From contig NZ_BPFX01000027.1 of NCBI RefSeq assembly GCF_019655855.1, positions 1-64,000 of the forward strand: a stretch of 64,000 nt of DNA, given 5' to 3'. The position numbers and the translations under genes are program-made. The stretch's first letter is position 1. Each line of letters opens with the position of its first letter. Source of the DNA: Pseudomonas paralcaligenes. Its GTDB lineage: Bacteria > Pseudomonadota > Gammaproteobacteria > Pseudomonadales > Pseudomonadaceae. Positions 55,128 through 64,000 of this stretch are shown here, in pieces. A model generated the notes under the pieces. That model saw nothing but the letters and a program-made list of their open reading frames with translations, had not been told where the DNA came from and ran no database searches.

Positions 55128-55692
55128 ACACCCGGCCGCCCGACTGCCGGGCGACCTGGCCATGTGGCTGTTCATCCTCGCCGAGCTGACGGTGTTCGCC
55201 CTGCTGATCCTCACCTTCGTCGTCGCCCAGGTGCTGTCCGGCCCGCAGTTCGCTGCCAGCCGGGCGCTGCTCGACGGCTCCATCGGCCTGGCGCTGACCC
55301 TCAGCCTGCTCACCGCCGGCCTTTTCGCCGCGCTCGCCGTGCAGCGGACGCGCGCTGGCGAAGGCCGGAAGGCGGCGCCGCTGCTGCTGGCGGCGCTGGC
55401 CAGCGGCGGCGTCTATGTGGTGCTCAAGGGCGGCGAGTACGCGCACCTGCTCGAGATGGGGCTGGGCCTGGAGTACGACCGCTTCTTCACCCTGTACTGG
55501 ATTCTCGGCGGCTTCCACTTCCTCCACGTGCTGCCCGGCCTGCTGCTGTTCGCCTGGCTGGCGCTGCGCTGCCGGCGTGGGGTGTACGACGCGCCGGGCA
55601 GGCGCAGCGAGCTGGAGTCGTGCGTCCTGTACTGGCACATGGTCGACCTGATCTGGGTGCTGCTGCTGCCCTTGCTCTATTTGCAGCGGTGA
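55111..55692 (+). CDS. norE: NorE/NirO, oxidase subunit III-like membrane protein
   Basis: 193 residues with five helices, similar to cytochrome c oxidase subunit III (GDLAMWLFILAELTVF, GGFHFLHVLPGLL, WHMVDLIWVLLLPLLYL). Accessory to NO reductase; its loss lowers activity in related species. It overlaps norQ and ends overlapping norF by four bases. Confidence 0.88.
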   Translation: MSISVEHPAARLPGDLAMWLFILAELTVFALLILTFVVAQVLSGPQFAASRALLDGSIGLALTLSLLTAGLFAALAVQRTRAGEGRKAAPLLLAALASGGVYVVLKGGEYAHLLEMGLGLEYDRFFTLYWILGGFHFLHVLPGLLLFAWLALRCRRGVYDAPGRRSELESCVLYWHMVDLIWVLLLPLLYLQR

Positions 55693-55934
55693 ACGGGGTG
55701 AACGCATTCGCCTGCTGGCTGGGCCTGTTGCTGCTGTCGCTGGCGAGCCTGTGGCTGGTCGCCGCGCCGGTGCCGTCCTGGGCGACCATGGGCCTGTCGC
55801 TGGCGGCGCTGGGCAAGGCCTGGCTGATCGTCGACGGCTTCATGGAGCTGCGCCACGGGCCACGCCTGTGGCGCGCCCTGCTGCTGGGCTGGGCGGCGTG
55901 CATGGCGCTGGCGCTGTATCTCGGTACGCCCTGA
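55689..55934 (+). CDS. norF: NorF/NirP small membrane protein (subunit IV-like)
   Basis: 81 residues beginning with a GTG (55689) overlapping the norE stop, or with a second GTG at 55698. Three hydrophobic helices (LGLLLLSLASLWLVAA and others) resemble the cytochrome oxidase subunit IV-like NorF. Accessory to NO reductase. Function is not settled. Confidence 0.75.
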   Translation: MNGVNAFACWLGLLLLSLASLWLVAAPVPSWATMGLSLAALGKAWLIVDGFMELRHGPRLWRALLLGWAACMALALYLGTP

Positions 55935-55952
55935 ACGAGCCGGAGTAGCCCA

Positions 55953-56098
55953 TTCGCGGACAAGGCTAGGCGCCCCCGGCGCTCCCACAGATCAAGCAGC
56001 GCGCCCCGCTTTTGTGGGAGCGGACTTGTCCGCGAGCTTTTCCGGGTGCCGCGCAAGAGCCAAAAGCCAAAAGCTCGGGGCCAAGGCCCCTCCCACAC
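55953..56098. repeat. REP elements between norF and norC
   Basis: A degenerate half/whole copy at 55953-55989 (TTCGCGGACAAGGC ... GCTCCCACAG) and a fuller REPIN at 56013-56098 with GTGGGAGCGGACTTGTCCGCG and an inverted, drifted arm (CGGGGCCAAGGCCCCTCCCAC). Confidence 0.75.
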
Positions 56099-56129
56099 GT
56101 TCCGCCCTCGCCCGTCCATTTCCGGCTTC

Positions 56130-56143
56130 TTGATTGCCATCAA
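56130..56143 (+). promoter_or_regulatory. Dnr/Anr box upstream of norC
   Basis: Perfect TTGAT-TGCC-ATCAA, 58 bases before the norC start. It is the best match of the three boxes and fits Dnr activation of norCB. Confidence 0.85.
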
Positions 56144-56201
56144 GCGGTTTTCGCCGACCGCCGTCCGAGAATGGCTGCGCCAAGCCTTTGAGGACATCAC
56201 C

Positions 56202-56642
56202 ATGTCGGAGACCTTCACCAAGGGGATGGCCAGGAATATCTACTTCGGGGGAAGCGTGTTCTTCATCCTGATATTCCTGGCCCTGACCTTCCATACCGAA
56301 AAGACCATACCCGAGCGCACCAACGAACACCTGATGAACGAGGCGGTGGTGCGCGGCAAGCTGGTCTGGGAGCAGAACAACTGCATCGGCTGCCACACCT
56401 TGCTCGGCGAGGGCGCCTACTTCGCGCCGGAACTGGGCAACGTGTTCGTCCGTCGCGGCGGCGAGGAGCAGTTCAACGGCTTCCTGCATGCCTGGATGGC
56501 GGCCCAGCCGCTGGGCGTCCCCGGCCGCCGGGCGATGCCGCAATTCAACCTGAGCGACAGGGAAGTGGACGATCTCGCCGAGTTCCTCAAGTGGACCTCG
56601 AAGATCGATACCAACGACTGGCCGCCAAACAGGGAGGGCTGA
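56202..56642 (+). CDS. norC: Nitric oxide reductase subunit C
   Basis: 146 residues. N-terminal membrane anchor (IYFGGSVFFILIFLALTF) and a periplasmic cytochrome c with CIGCH. Axial methionine in RAMPQFNLSD. It passes electrons to NorB. It is followed by norB after 3 bases. Confidence 0.95.
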   Translation: MSETFTKGMARNIYFGGSVFFILIFLALTFHTEKTIPERTNEHLMNEAVVRGKLVWEQNNCIGCHTLLGEGAYFAPELGNVFVRRGGEEQFNGFLHAWMAAQPLGVPGRRAMPQFNLSDREVDDLAEFLKWTSKIDTNDWPPNREG

Positions 56643-58055
<1,413 letters not shown>

Positions 58056-58068
58056 TAAGGCACTGACT

Positions 58069-58166
58069 GTGGGAGCAGCCTTTGTGGGAGCGGCTGGGCG
58101 GCATTCCGATTGGCCGCGAATGAAGTTGTATCGGCCTCGAATTTCGCGGCCAAGGCCGCTCCCACA
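58069..58166. repeat. REP cluster between norB and norD
   Basis: GTGGGAGCAGCCTTTGTGGG followed by the GCGGCATTCC variant arm and then the inverted GCGGCCAAGGCCGCTCCCAC. It breaks the norB-norD interval (136 bases). Confidence 0.8.
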
Positions 58167-58191
58167 GAACGAAAGGGCAGAGATAGGACAG

Positions 58192-60033
58192 ATGGCCTTC
58201 AGCATCGAAGTCGAGGAGTGGGTCGGCGGCGCCTGGCACCGATTCATCACCCGTCGCGCCGACCCGGACTTCAGCCACGCCCAGGTGCAGCTGAGCGACC
58301 TGCAACGCGCCCTGGCCCTGCTCTACCACGCCCTGGGCGGCGCCAGCGCCGTGCACATCCAGGCCGCGCAGCCGCGCGAGCTGCTGCTGCGGCGCAACTT
58401 GCTGCAACAGGTCGCCGGCACCTGCAAGCAGATGCCGGTGGCCTGGTGCGACGCGCAGAATCTGCGCCTGCCGCCGAGCCTGGCGGTGTTCCCCCACGCC
58501 GAACTCAACCGCGAGCTGTACCGCTGGCTGGCCATGCTGGCGGCCGTCGCCGACGGCATGCGCCACTGGGGGCGGGACAACCAGCGCTGGGTGGGCGAGC
58601 TGCTGCGACGCTATCCGGCCTTGCGGCCGCGTTACCAACGCCTGGTCGAGGCGCACCTGCGCCTGCGGCCGGAGCCTGACAGCCTGCCGCCGGCCAGCGC
58701 CGCGCTGGAGCGCGACCTGCGCCAGGCGCTGCGCGAGCCCGGCAGCGTCACCGATTTCGCCCACGACGAGCGCGCGCCCTGGCCGCTGCCGTTGTGGCTC
58801 TACCCGCCACAGGCCCAGACCCTCGGCGCCTGCAGCGAGCTGCCCGAGGAAGGCGAGGGCAGCGCCGCCAGCCCCAACCCGGCGCAACGCAAGCTGCGCA
58901 AGCGCGCCTCGCGCATCGACGACGGTGGCGGCAAGGGCGGGCTGCTGCTGTTCCGCCTGGAGAACCTGTTCAGCTGGTCCGAGCACGTCCAGCTGGACCG
59001 CTGCAACGACGACAGCGAGGACCTCGACGCCGCCCGCGTGGCCGAGGACCTCGACGAACTGAGCCTGTCGCGCCAGCGCACGCACAAGGGCGGCGGCCTG
59101 CGCCTCGACCTCGACCTGCCCGGCGCGGATCAGGACGACCTGCCACTGGGCGAGGGCCTGCGCCTGCCGGAGTGGGACTACCGCAGTGCCAGCCTGCACG
59201 AGGACCACGTCTGCGTGCAGCTGTACCATCCGCGCGCGGCCGAGGCGCAGGCACTGCCGGCGCGCCTGGCCTTGCCGGCGAGAAAGCTGCGCCGGCAGTT
59301 CGAGACCCTGCGCAACGACCGCCAGTGGCTGCGCCAGCAGCCGCAGGGCAGCGAAGCGGACCTGGCCGCCTGGATCGACTTCCAGGTGCAGCGCCGCCAG
59401 GGCGGCGCCTGTGAGAAGGGCCTGTTCCTCGAACAGCACAGCGTGCGCAACGAACTGGCCTGCCTGCTGCTGGCCGACCTGTCGATGTCCACCGAGGCGC
59501 ACCTGAACGACGAGCAGCGGGTCATCGACGTGATCGTCGACAGCCTGCTGCTGTTCGCCGAAGCCCTGGCGGCGGCCGGCGACGACTTCGCCCTGTACGG
59601 CTTCTCCTCGCTGCGCCGCCAGCAGGTGCGCATGCAGGAGCTCAAACGCTTCGGCCAGCGCTACGACGAGCAGGCGCGCGGGCGCATCCTCGCCCTGCGT
59701 CCCGGCTACTACACGCGCATGGGCGCGGCGATCCGCCAGGCCACCCGTCTGCTCGGCGAGCGTCCGCAGCACCAGCGCCTGCTGTTGCTGGTCACCGACG
59801 GCAAACCCAACGACCTCGACCTCTACGAGGGCCGCTATGGCGTGGAAGACACCCGCGAGGCGGTACTGGAGGCGCGCCGCGCCGGGGTGCTGCCGTTCTG
59901 CATCACCATCGACCAAGAAGCCGGCGACTACCTGCCCTACATGTTCGGCGCCGCCGGCTACACCCTGATCGACAAGCCGCAGCACCTGCCGCTGTACCTG
60001 CCCCAGCTCTACCGGCAGCTGACCCGGCGTTGA
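58192..60033 (+). CDS. norD: NorD, von Willebrand factor A domain protein
   Basis: 613 residues. The C-terminal ~200 residues are a VWA domain with the metal-ion-dependent adhesion motif DLSMS (D429) and LLLVTDGKPND. With the MoxR ATPase NorQ it forms the activator of NorCB. The start MAFSIEVEEWVGGAW has an AGGACAG upstream. In many genomes it immediately follows norB; here a REP cluster is inserted between them. Confidence 0.92.
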   Translation: MAFSIEVEEWVGGAWHRFITRRADPDFSHAQVQLSDLQRALALLYHALGGASAVHIQAAQPRELLLRRNLLQQVAGTCKQMPVAWCDAQNLRLPPSLAVFPHAELNRELYRWLAMLAAVADGMRHWGRDNQRWVGELLRRYPALRPRYQRLVEAHLRLRPEPDSLPPASAALERDLRQALREPGSVTDFAHDERAPWPLPLWLYPPQAQTLGACSELPEEGEGSAASPNPAQRKLRKRASRIDDGGGKGGLLLFRLENLFSWSEHVQLDRCNDDSEDLDAARVAEDLDELSLSRQRTHKGGGLRLDLDLPGADQDDLPLGEGLRLPEWDYRSASLHEDHVCVQLYHPRAAEAQALPARLALPARKLRRQFETLRNDRQWLRQQPQGSEADLAAWIDFQVQRRQGGACEKGLFLEQHSVRNELACLLLADLSMSTEAHLNDEQRVIDVIVDSLLLFAEALAAAGDDFALYGFSSLRRQQVRMQELKRFGQRYDEQARGRILALRPGYYTRMGAAIRQATRLLGERPQHQRLLLLVTDGKPNDLDLYEGRYGVEDTREAVLEARRAGVLPFCITIDQEAGDYLPYMFGAAGYTLIDKPQHLPLYLPQLYRQLTRR

Positions 60034-60102
60034 AGGACCTGTGCAGGAGCAGGTCTACGAGGCTGGCACCTGTATGGGAGGGCCTGCGTGGAAGGGCTTT
60101 GT

Positions 60103-60165
60103 GTGGGAGCGGACTTGTCCGCGAATGCCTTCGGCTAAAAAGCTCGCGGACAAGTCCGCTCCCAC
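60103..60165. repeat. REPIN after norD
   Basis: GTGGGAGCGGACTTGTCCGCG and its inverted complement; last of the cluster in the denitrification region. Confidence 0.88.
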
Positions 60166-60170
60166 GGTTC

Positions 60171-60222
60171 GTAGGGCGGGTGAAACCCGCGTGACGCCAG
60201 CCGCGGGTTGCACCCGCCCTAC
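60171..60222. repeat. Dispersed GTAGGGCGGGTG hairpin
   Basis: Inverted arms GTAGGGCGGGTGAAACCCGCG and CGCGGGTTGCACCCGCCCTAC with one mismatch, the same family as 17537-17591. It abuts the REPIN and precedes the GNAT gene end at 60243. Confidence 0.8.
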
Positions 60223-60242
60223 ATCGATCCGTTTGGCGAGCT

Positions 60243-60698
60243 TCAGAACAGCTTGCGGTACTGGATGAAGCCGGAGCGGTCGCCGATGCGGTCGTAGAGC
60301 ATGCGGCCCTGGTAGTTGGTTTCCTGGGTCAGCCAGTGCACGCGCGAGGCGCCGGCCCTGTGGGCCTCGGCGTAGACGTGCTCGATCAGCGCGCGGCCGA
60401 TGCCACCGCCGCGCACGCCCTCGGCGACGTAGAGGTCCTGCAGGTAGCAGTAGTCGCCGCTGGTCCAGCAGCTGCGGTGATAGATGAAGTGCACCAGGCC
60501 CACGGCCTCGCCGTCGCGCCAGGCCAGGGCCGCGTGCATCGGCTCGGCCGGGTCGAGGAAGCGCCGCCAGGTGAGGGCGCTGGTCTCGGCGGCGATGCTG
60601 GCCTGGTAGAAGCGCTGGTAGCCCTCCCACAGCGGCAGCCAGGTGGCGTGGTCGGCGGCGCCGACCGGACGGATGGTGAGCGGCGAAGCGGGGGACAT
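60243..60698 (-). CDS. GNAT family N-acetyltransferase
   Basis: 151 residues. Acetyl-CoA motif GVRGGGIGRALIEHVY and a C-terminal GFIQYRKLF tail. Start MSPASPLTIRPVG with AGGA upstream; an ATG at 60722 overlapping the upstream gene's stop (ATGA) is an alternative. The substrate is unknown. It is likely co-transcribed with paiB, since these two with MocR form a recurrent group. Confidence 0.85.
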   Translation of the reverse strand: MSPASPLTIRPVGAADHATWLPLWEGYQRFYQASIAAETSALTWRRFLDPAEPMHAALAWRDGEAVGLVHFIYHRSCWTSGDYCYLQDLYVAEGVRGGGIGRALIEHVYAEAHRAGASRVHWLTQETNYQGRMLYDRIGDRSGFIQYRKLF

Positions 60699-60718
60699 GG
60701 GCATTTCCTTTTGCGGGG

Positions 60719-61351
60719 TCATGGGCTGAGGGTCATGCGTGCGGCCAGCTCCCGGTCGCGGGGCGCGGCGGAGTCGTTCAGGCCCGCGTGGACGCCGGCC
60801 TGGTCGGCGGCAGAGCGGTTCTGGCCGAGCTTCCACTTGCCCTCCAAACGGCGGATCGGCAGGGCGAAGCCGACGATGGCGCGCAGCATGGCGTCGAGGT
60901 ACTCGCGCGGCGCGTCGTCGATCGCCCAGGGCTGCGGCCGGCCGGCTTCGTGGCGGTCGCTGAGGCGGCCGACGATCCCCAGCAAGCGCTGCGGGTCGTC
61001 GATCAGCTCGACCGGGCCGCGGGCGTGCACGGCGATGTAGTTCCAGGTCGGCACCACCTTGCCGTGCTCGGCCTTGGCCGGGTACCAGGCGGGGCTGATG
61101 TAGGCGTCCGGCCCGGAGAACACGGCCAGGGCCTCGGCGCCGTCCCGCAGCTCGCGCCAGTGCGGGTTGGCCCTGGCGAAGTGGCCGTAGAGGGTGCCGA
61201 ACTCGCCTTCTTCGGGCTCCAGCAGCAGCGGCAGGTGGCTGGCCTGGACGCCCTCGCCGCCGGCGCTGGCGAGCAGGGCGAAGGGGTTGGCCCGGATCTG
61301 CGCGTGCAGCTCGGCGAGGTCGTCCTGGCGGAAGGCGTTGGGCACGTACAT
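60719..61351 (-). CDS. PaiB family FMN-binding regulator
   Basis: 210 residues. YVPNAFRQDDLAELHA and the central PAWYPAKAEHGKVVPTWNYIAVHA are typical of PaiB-type FMN-binding split-barrel proteins linked to polyamine/protease control in Bacillus. It lies divergent from the MocR regulator across 90 bases and overlaps or abuts the GNAT gene, an arrangement like paiA-paiB. Confidence 0.88.
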   Translation of the reverse strand: MYVPNAFRQDDLAELHAQIRANPFALLASAGGEGVQASHLPLLLEPEEGEFGTLYGHFARANPHWRELRDGAEALAVFSGPDAYISPAWYPAKAEHGKVVPTWNYIAVHARGPVELIDDPQRLLGIVGRLSDRHEAGRPQPWAIDDAPREYLDAMLRAIVGFALPIRRLEGKWKLGQNRSAADQAGVHAGLNDSAAPRDRELAARMTLSP

Positions 61352-61441
61352 GGTGGCGACTCCTGGCGGAATGGCACCATGCTAGGCAGGATATTGGCCT
61401 GTTGTAAGAGCCATTCAATGCCTGTTCGATGGAGCCAATCC

Positions 61442-62905
61442 ATGTCCGCCACACCGCCGTTGCCCGTCGATCTCTCCGGCATCCGCCTGGACCCCGGCCA
61501 GGGCCTGGCACGCCAGCTCTACCAGGCCCTGCGCGAGCGTATTCTCGATGGCCGCCTGGCCGGGCGCGCACGGCTGCCGGCCAGCCGCGACCTGGCGGCG
61601 CTGCTGGGCATCTCGCGCAATACCGTGACCCGGGCGTTCGACCAGCTCTATGCCGAGGGCTACGTGGAAGGGCGGGTGGGCGACGGCACCTACGTGGCGG
61701 ACCTGGCCACCGAGCGCCCGGCGCCGCAGCCACTCGCCAGCGTGTCGGCGCCGAGCGCGGCGCTGCGACGGTTGCAGGCACACCACCTGCCAGCGCCGCT
61801 GAGCGGACCGCCCAGGGCCTTCCGCATCGGCGTGCCGGCCTTCGACCTGTTCCCCTTCGAGACCTGGGCGCGCCTGCAAGCACGCTTCTGGCGGCGGCCC
61901 TCGGCGGCGCGCCTGGGCTATGGCGACCCGGCGGGCGACCCCGCGCTGCGCGAACTGGTGGCCGCCTACCTGCGCAGCAGCCGCGGGCTGAATTGCGACC
62001 CGGCCCAGGTGGTGATCACCTGCGGCGCCCAGCAGGCCATCAGCCTGTGCGCCCAGCTGCTGGTGCAGCCCGGCGAGCGGGTGGCGGTCGAGAACCCCGG
62101 CTACCGCGCCGCCGGCCATGCCTTCGCCGTGGCCGGCGCCGAGCTGTGCGGCGTGGCGGTGGATGACGACGGGCTGGATACCGCCGAACTGGCCGCCATC
62201 GCGGACTGCCGGCTGGCCTACGTCACGCCTTCGCACCAGTACCCCACTGGCGTCACCCTGTCGCTGGCGCGGCGCCTGGAGCTGCTGGAGTGGGCCGAGC
62301 GCCGGGACGGCTGGATCGTCGAGGACGACTACGACGGCGAGTACCGTTACAGCGGTGTTCCGCTGGCGCCCCTGGCGGCGCTGGATCGCCAGGGGCGGGT
62401 GCTGTACGTCGGCACCTTCTGCAAGATCGCCTTCCCGGCCCTGCGCCTCGGCTACCTGGTGCTGCCGCCGGCCCTGGCCGAAGCCTTCGCCCGCCGCCAG
62501 GCGCTGGACATGCGCCACTCGGAGATCGGCACCCAGGCGGTGATGGCCGAGTTCATCGCCGCCGGCCACTTCCAGCGCCACGTGCGGCGCATGCGCCAGG
62601 CCGCGCGGGCGCGCCGCGATGCGTTGCTGCGGGGCTGGCCGGAGGTGCCGGGGTGCGCGCCGCTGCCAGCGGTGGAGGCCGGCCTGCACCTGTGCGTGCC
62701 GGTGGCCAGCCGGGCGCGGGAGCGCGAGTTGGTGGCCGCCGCGAGGGGCGCCGGGGTGGAGATGAACGGCCTGGGCGAATACTGGCTGCAAGGCGAGGCG
62801 ACGCCCGAAACGGCGCGCGCCGGGCTGGTGCTGGGCTTCGCCGCCGTGCCTGAGGCGCAGATCGCCGAGGCGCTGCGGACCCTGCGCCGCGCCTGGAAGC
62901 TCTGA
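61442..62905 (+). CDS. MocR-type regulator (GntR DNA-binding domain fused to aminotransferase fold)
   Basis: 487 residues. The N-terminal winged helix (RLPASRDLAALLGISRNTVTRAFDQLYAEGYV, ~45-76) is followed by a type I PLP fold; the PLP lysine is K328 in VGTFCKIAFPALRLGY. MocR proteins use PLP or PLP-amine adducts as signals. It probably controls the divergent paiB-GNAT pair. GGAG lies eight bases before the ATG at 61442. Confidence 0.88.
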   Translation: MSATPPLPVDLSGIRLDPGQGLARQLYQALRERILDGRLAGRARLPASRDLAALLGISRNTVTRAFDQLYAEGYVEGRVGDGTYVADLATERPAPQPLASVSAPSAALRRLQAHHLPAPLSGPPRAFRIGVPAFDLFPFETWARLQARFWRRPSAARLGYGDPAGDPALRELVAAYLRSSRGLNCDPAQVVITCGAQQAISLCAQLLVQPGERVAVENPGYRAAGHAFAVAGAELCGVAVDDDGLDTAELAAIADCRLAYVTPSHQYPTGVTLSLARRLELLEWAERRDGWIVEDDYDGEYRYSGVPLAPLAALDRQGRVLYVGTFCKIAFPALRLGYLVLPPALAEAFARRQALDMRHSEIGTQAVMAEFIAAGHFQRHVRRMRQAARARRDALLRGWPEVPGCAPLPAVEAGLHLCVPVASRARERELVAAARGAGVEMNGLGEYWLQGEATPETARAGLVLGFAAVPEAQIAEALRTLRRAWKL

Positions 62906-62906
62906 C

Positions 62907-62969
62907 GTAGGGTGCGCCATGCGCACCGGGGCAATGTGCGGGTCTGCTGGTGCGCACGGCGCACCCTAC
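62907..62969. repeat. Dispersed hairpin (GTAGGGTGCGCC type)
   Basis: GTAGGGTGCGCCATGCGCACC and a matching arm GGTGCGCACGGCGCACCCTAC. It directly follows the MocR stop. Confidence 0.8.
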
Positions 62970-62980
62970 GGGCCGGCGCA

Positions 62981-63127
62981 AAAAAGGCTATGTCCCCGTT
63001 AGTTGCTGCATACCTTGTGGGGATTTATCCGCGAAATTCGCGGCTGAAGCCGCTCCCACAAAAAGCAGGATTGCGCCACAAACACATAACGGGGACATAG
63101 CGAAAAAGGCTATGCCCCCGTTGCGTG
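62981..63127. repeat. GGCTATGTCCCCGTT inverted/direct repeat set with nested REPIN
   Basis: Copy A (plus) at 62981-63005, copy B (inverted) at 63085-63101, and copy C (plus, one base changed) at 63102-63127. A and B enclose a compact REPIN at 63017-63060 (TTATCCGCGAAATTCGCGGC ... GCCGCTCCCACA). It resembles a small MITE-like unit of about 115 bases. Confidence 0.6.
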
Positions 63128-63174
63128 TTGCAGACGCTACAGCTGCCCTGCGGAGGCAGCCCGCCGGGGAGCCG

Positions 63175-63267
63175 GTAGGGTGGTTGGGCCACAGGCCGTA
63201 ACCCACCGGCGCAATCGACCGCGCCACCGCCGGTGGGTTACGTCGGCAAGCGGCTAACCCACCCTAC
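63175..63267. repeat. Nested hairpin (GTAGGGTGGTT...AACCCACCCTAC)
   Basis: Outer arms GTAGGGTGG and CCACCCTAC enclose an inner inverted repeat TAACCCACCGGCG / CGCCGGTGGGTTA-like. Part of the 608-base gene-free interval 62906-63513. Confidence 0.65.
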
Positions 63268-63364
63268 GCGTTCCGCAGCCTAGCCCTGACTGAACGCTGC
63301 AGCTGCCTGCCGCTGGATTATTCCTCTTCGGGCCAGCGCAAGCGCTGTTCAGCGATACAGCCGC

Positions 63365-63434
63365 TGTCCCGCCCGCGCGGGAATGACTGTTTCGGAAGCA
63401 CCTCGTCATCCCCGCGCAGGCGGGGACCCAGAAT
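63365..63434. repeat. GTCATCCCCGCGCAGGCGGGG repeat pair
   Basis: GCCCGCGCGGGAATGAC (63371-63387) faces GTCATCCCCGCGCAGGCGGGG (63404-63424), the dispersed family also seen at 20351-20414. Confidence 0.65.
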
Positions 63435-63458
63435 GGGTCAGGGCGCTACAACCCGGCC

Positions 63459-63487
63459 AAAAAAAGGGATGGCCGAGGCCATCCCTG
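63459..63487 (-). terminator. Terminator downstream of the fumC region
   Basis: GGGATGGCC / GGCCATCCC stem with a two-base loop followed by a T-run on the minus strand (A-run 63459-63465). Confidence 0.85.
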
Positions 63488-63513
63488 AGAGGTGAGGCTG
63501 GTGAGGGCCTCTT

Positions 63514-63657
63514 CTATGAAGCGGTTTTCGCTCGCCGGGCCGGGGCCTTCGCCTGGCTCGGGGAGACGTAGAAGCCGGCGAGGCCGGGCCAGCAGCGGCG
63601 CGGCGGGTGCAGGGCGAGGAACAGGGCCTTGGTGACCGGGGTCGCGGACGTTTGCAT
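63514..63657 (-). CDS. Small protein of unknown function after fumC (tentative)
   Basis: 47 residues starting MQTSATPVTKALFLALHPPR, Arg/Pro/Ala-rich. GGAG lies ten bases before the ATG, and the ORF sits between the fumC stop (63673) and the terminator at 63459-63487, so it is in the transcript. It has no recognised family; codon use is compatible with coding but weak. Confidence 0.35.
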   Translation of the reverse strand: MQTSATPVTKALFLALHPPRRCWPGLAGFYVSPSQAKAPARRAKTAS

Positions 63658-63672
63658 GGGGGCGTTCTCCAA

Positions 63673-64000
63673 TCAGTGCTGCAGCGGCACGAGGCGCGGG
63701 GCGATCATGTTCTCGGGGCGCAGGATGTCGGCCAGGGTGGCGTCGTCCAGCAGCTTCTCTTCGCGGACCAGTTCGAGTACGCCACGGCCGGTTTCCAGCG
63801 CGGTCTTGGCGATGCGGGTGGCGTTCTCGTAGCCGATGTACGGGTTGAGCGCGGTGACCAGGCCGATGGAGCTTTCCATCAGCTCGCGGCAGCGCTGCTC
63901 GTTGGCGGTGATGCCGTCGATGCACAGCTCGCGGAGCATGTCCATGGCGCGGGTCAGCAGGCGGATCGAGTCGAGGATCTTGTAGGCGATCAGCGGCTCC
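63673..64000 (-). CDS. fumC: Class II fumarate hydratase, C-terminal part (gene continues past the right edge)
   Basis: About 108 C-terminal residues are seen: LIAYKILDSIRLL (edge), ELCIDGITANEQRCRELMESSIGLVTALNPYIGYENATRIAKTAL and the end ENMIAPRLVPLQH. This ending is typical of the stable, iron-free fumarase C of the TCA cycle (fumarate to malate). The catalytic SSxMPxKxN signature lies outside the window. Which of the Pseudomonas fumC paralogues it is cannot be told here. Confidence 0.88.
   Translation of the reverse strand, partial: EPLIAYKILDSIRLLTRAMDMLRELCIDGITANEQRCRELMESSIGLVTALNPYIGYENATRIAKTALETGRGVLELVREEKLLDDATLADILRPENMIAPRLVPLQH

Overview
This window is a high-G+C bacterial chromosome segment. 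It almost certainly comes from Pseudomonas (P. aeruginosa/P. stutzeri side of the genus). Support comes from the dsbA-cc4-engB-polA-thrB-znu-metNIQ gene order, a complete aa3-type cytochrome c oxidase block, a class II fumarase, dispersed Pseudomonas-type REP palindromes, and a denitrification cluster with Dnr-type regulators. No rRNA or tRNA gene was seen. One small RNA is supported (an ErsA-type sRNA between engB and polA).

Layout. (1) 1-786 is the edge of a lower-G+C accessory element: part of an inositol-monophosphatase family gene, then a non-coding tail with three TGTCACAAC-type repeats ending in TGTCG, which resembles the end of a Tn7/Tn5053-type transposon. (2) 0.8-9.2 kb: diguanylate cyclase, EEP-family hydrolase, DsbA, cytochromes c4 and c5-like, EngB, the sRNA and PolA. 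(3) 9.3-17.4 kb: DUF2782 protein, homoserine kinase, zinc uptake (znuA / zur-znuC-znuB), a periplasmic coiled-coil protein and the methionine transporter metNIQ. (4) 17.5-27.4 kb: aa3 oxidase structural genes (coxB, coxA, ctaG, subunit III) and their assembly genes (surf1, ctaA, ctaB, sco). (5) 27.4-41 kb: carbonic anhydrase, an SOS-box radical SAM protein, a transporter/AraC pair, prlC, a gamma-class carbonic anhydrase homologue, an acyltransferase, asparaginase, and a glutaminase/AGCS transporter/regulator group. (6) 40.9-60.0 kb: denitrification from nitrite to N2: two Crp/Fnr regulators and dnrP, nirK-nirV (copper nitrite reductase), nosRZDFYL-tatE (N2O reductase), a c551-type cytochrome, and norQEF-norCBD (NO reductase). 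(7) 60.2-64 kb: GNAT, PaiB and MocR genes, a repeat-rich spacer, and the 3' part of fumC.

How the genes work together. The periplasmic c-type cytochromes (c4, c5-like, c551) can carry electrons to the aa3 oxidase when oxygen is present and to NirK and other reductases when it is not. Three TTGAY-N4-ATCAA boxes, upstream of nosR, between the c551 and norQ genes, and upstream of norC, point to one Dnr/Anr-type signal for NO and N2O reduction. nirK instead has a different palindrome (TTGTC-N4-GACAA) shared with a divergent second Crp/Fnr gene. REP palindromes are concentrated in the 44.5-60.2 kb denitrification region around a REP-associated tyrosine transposase. They occupy many of the operon boundaries there.
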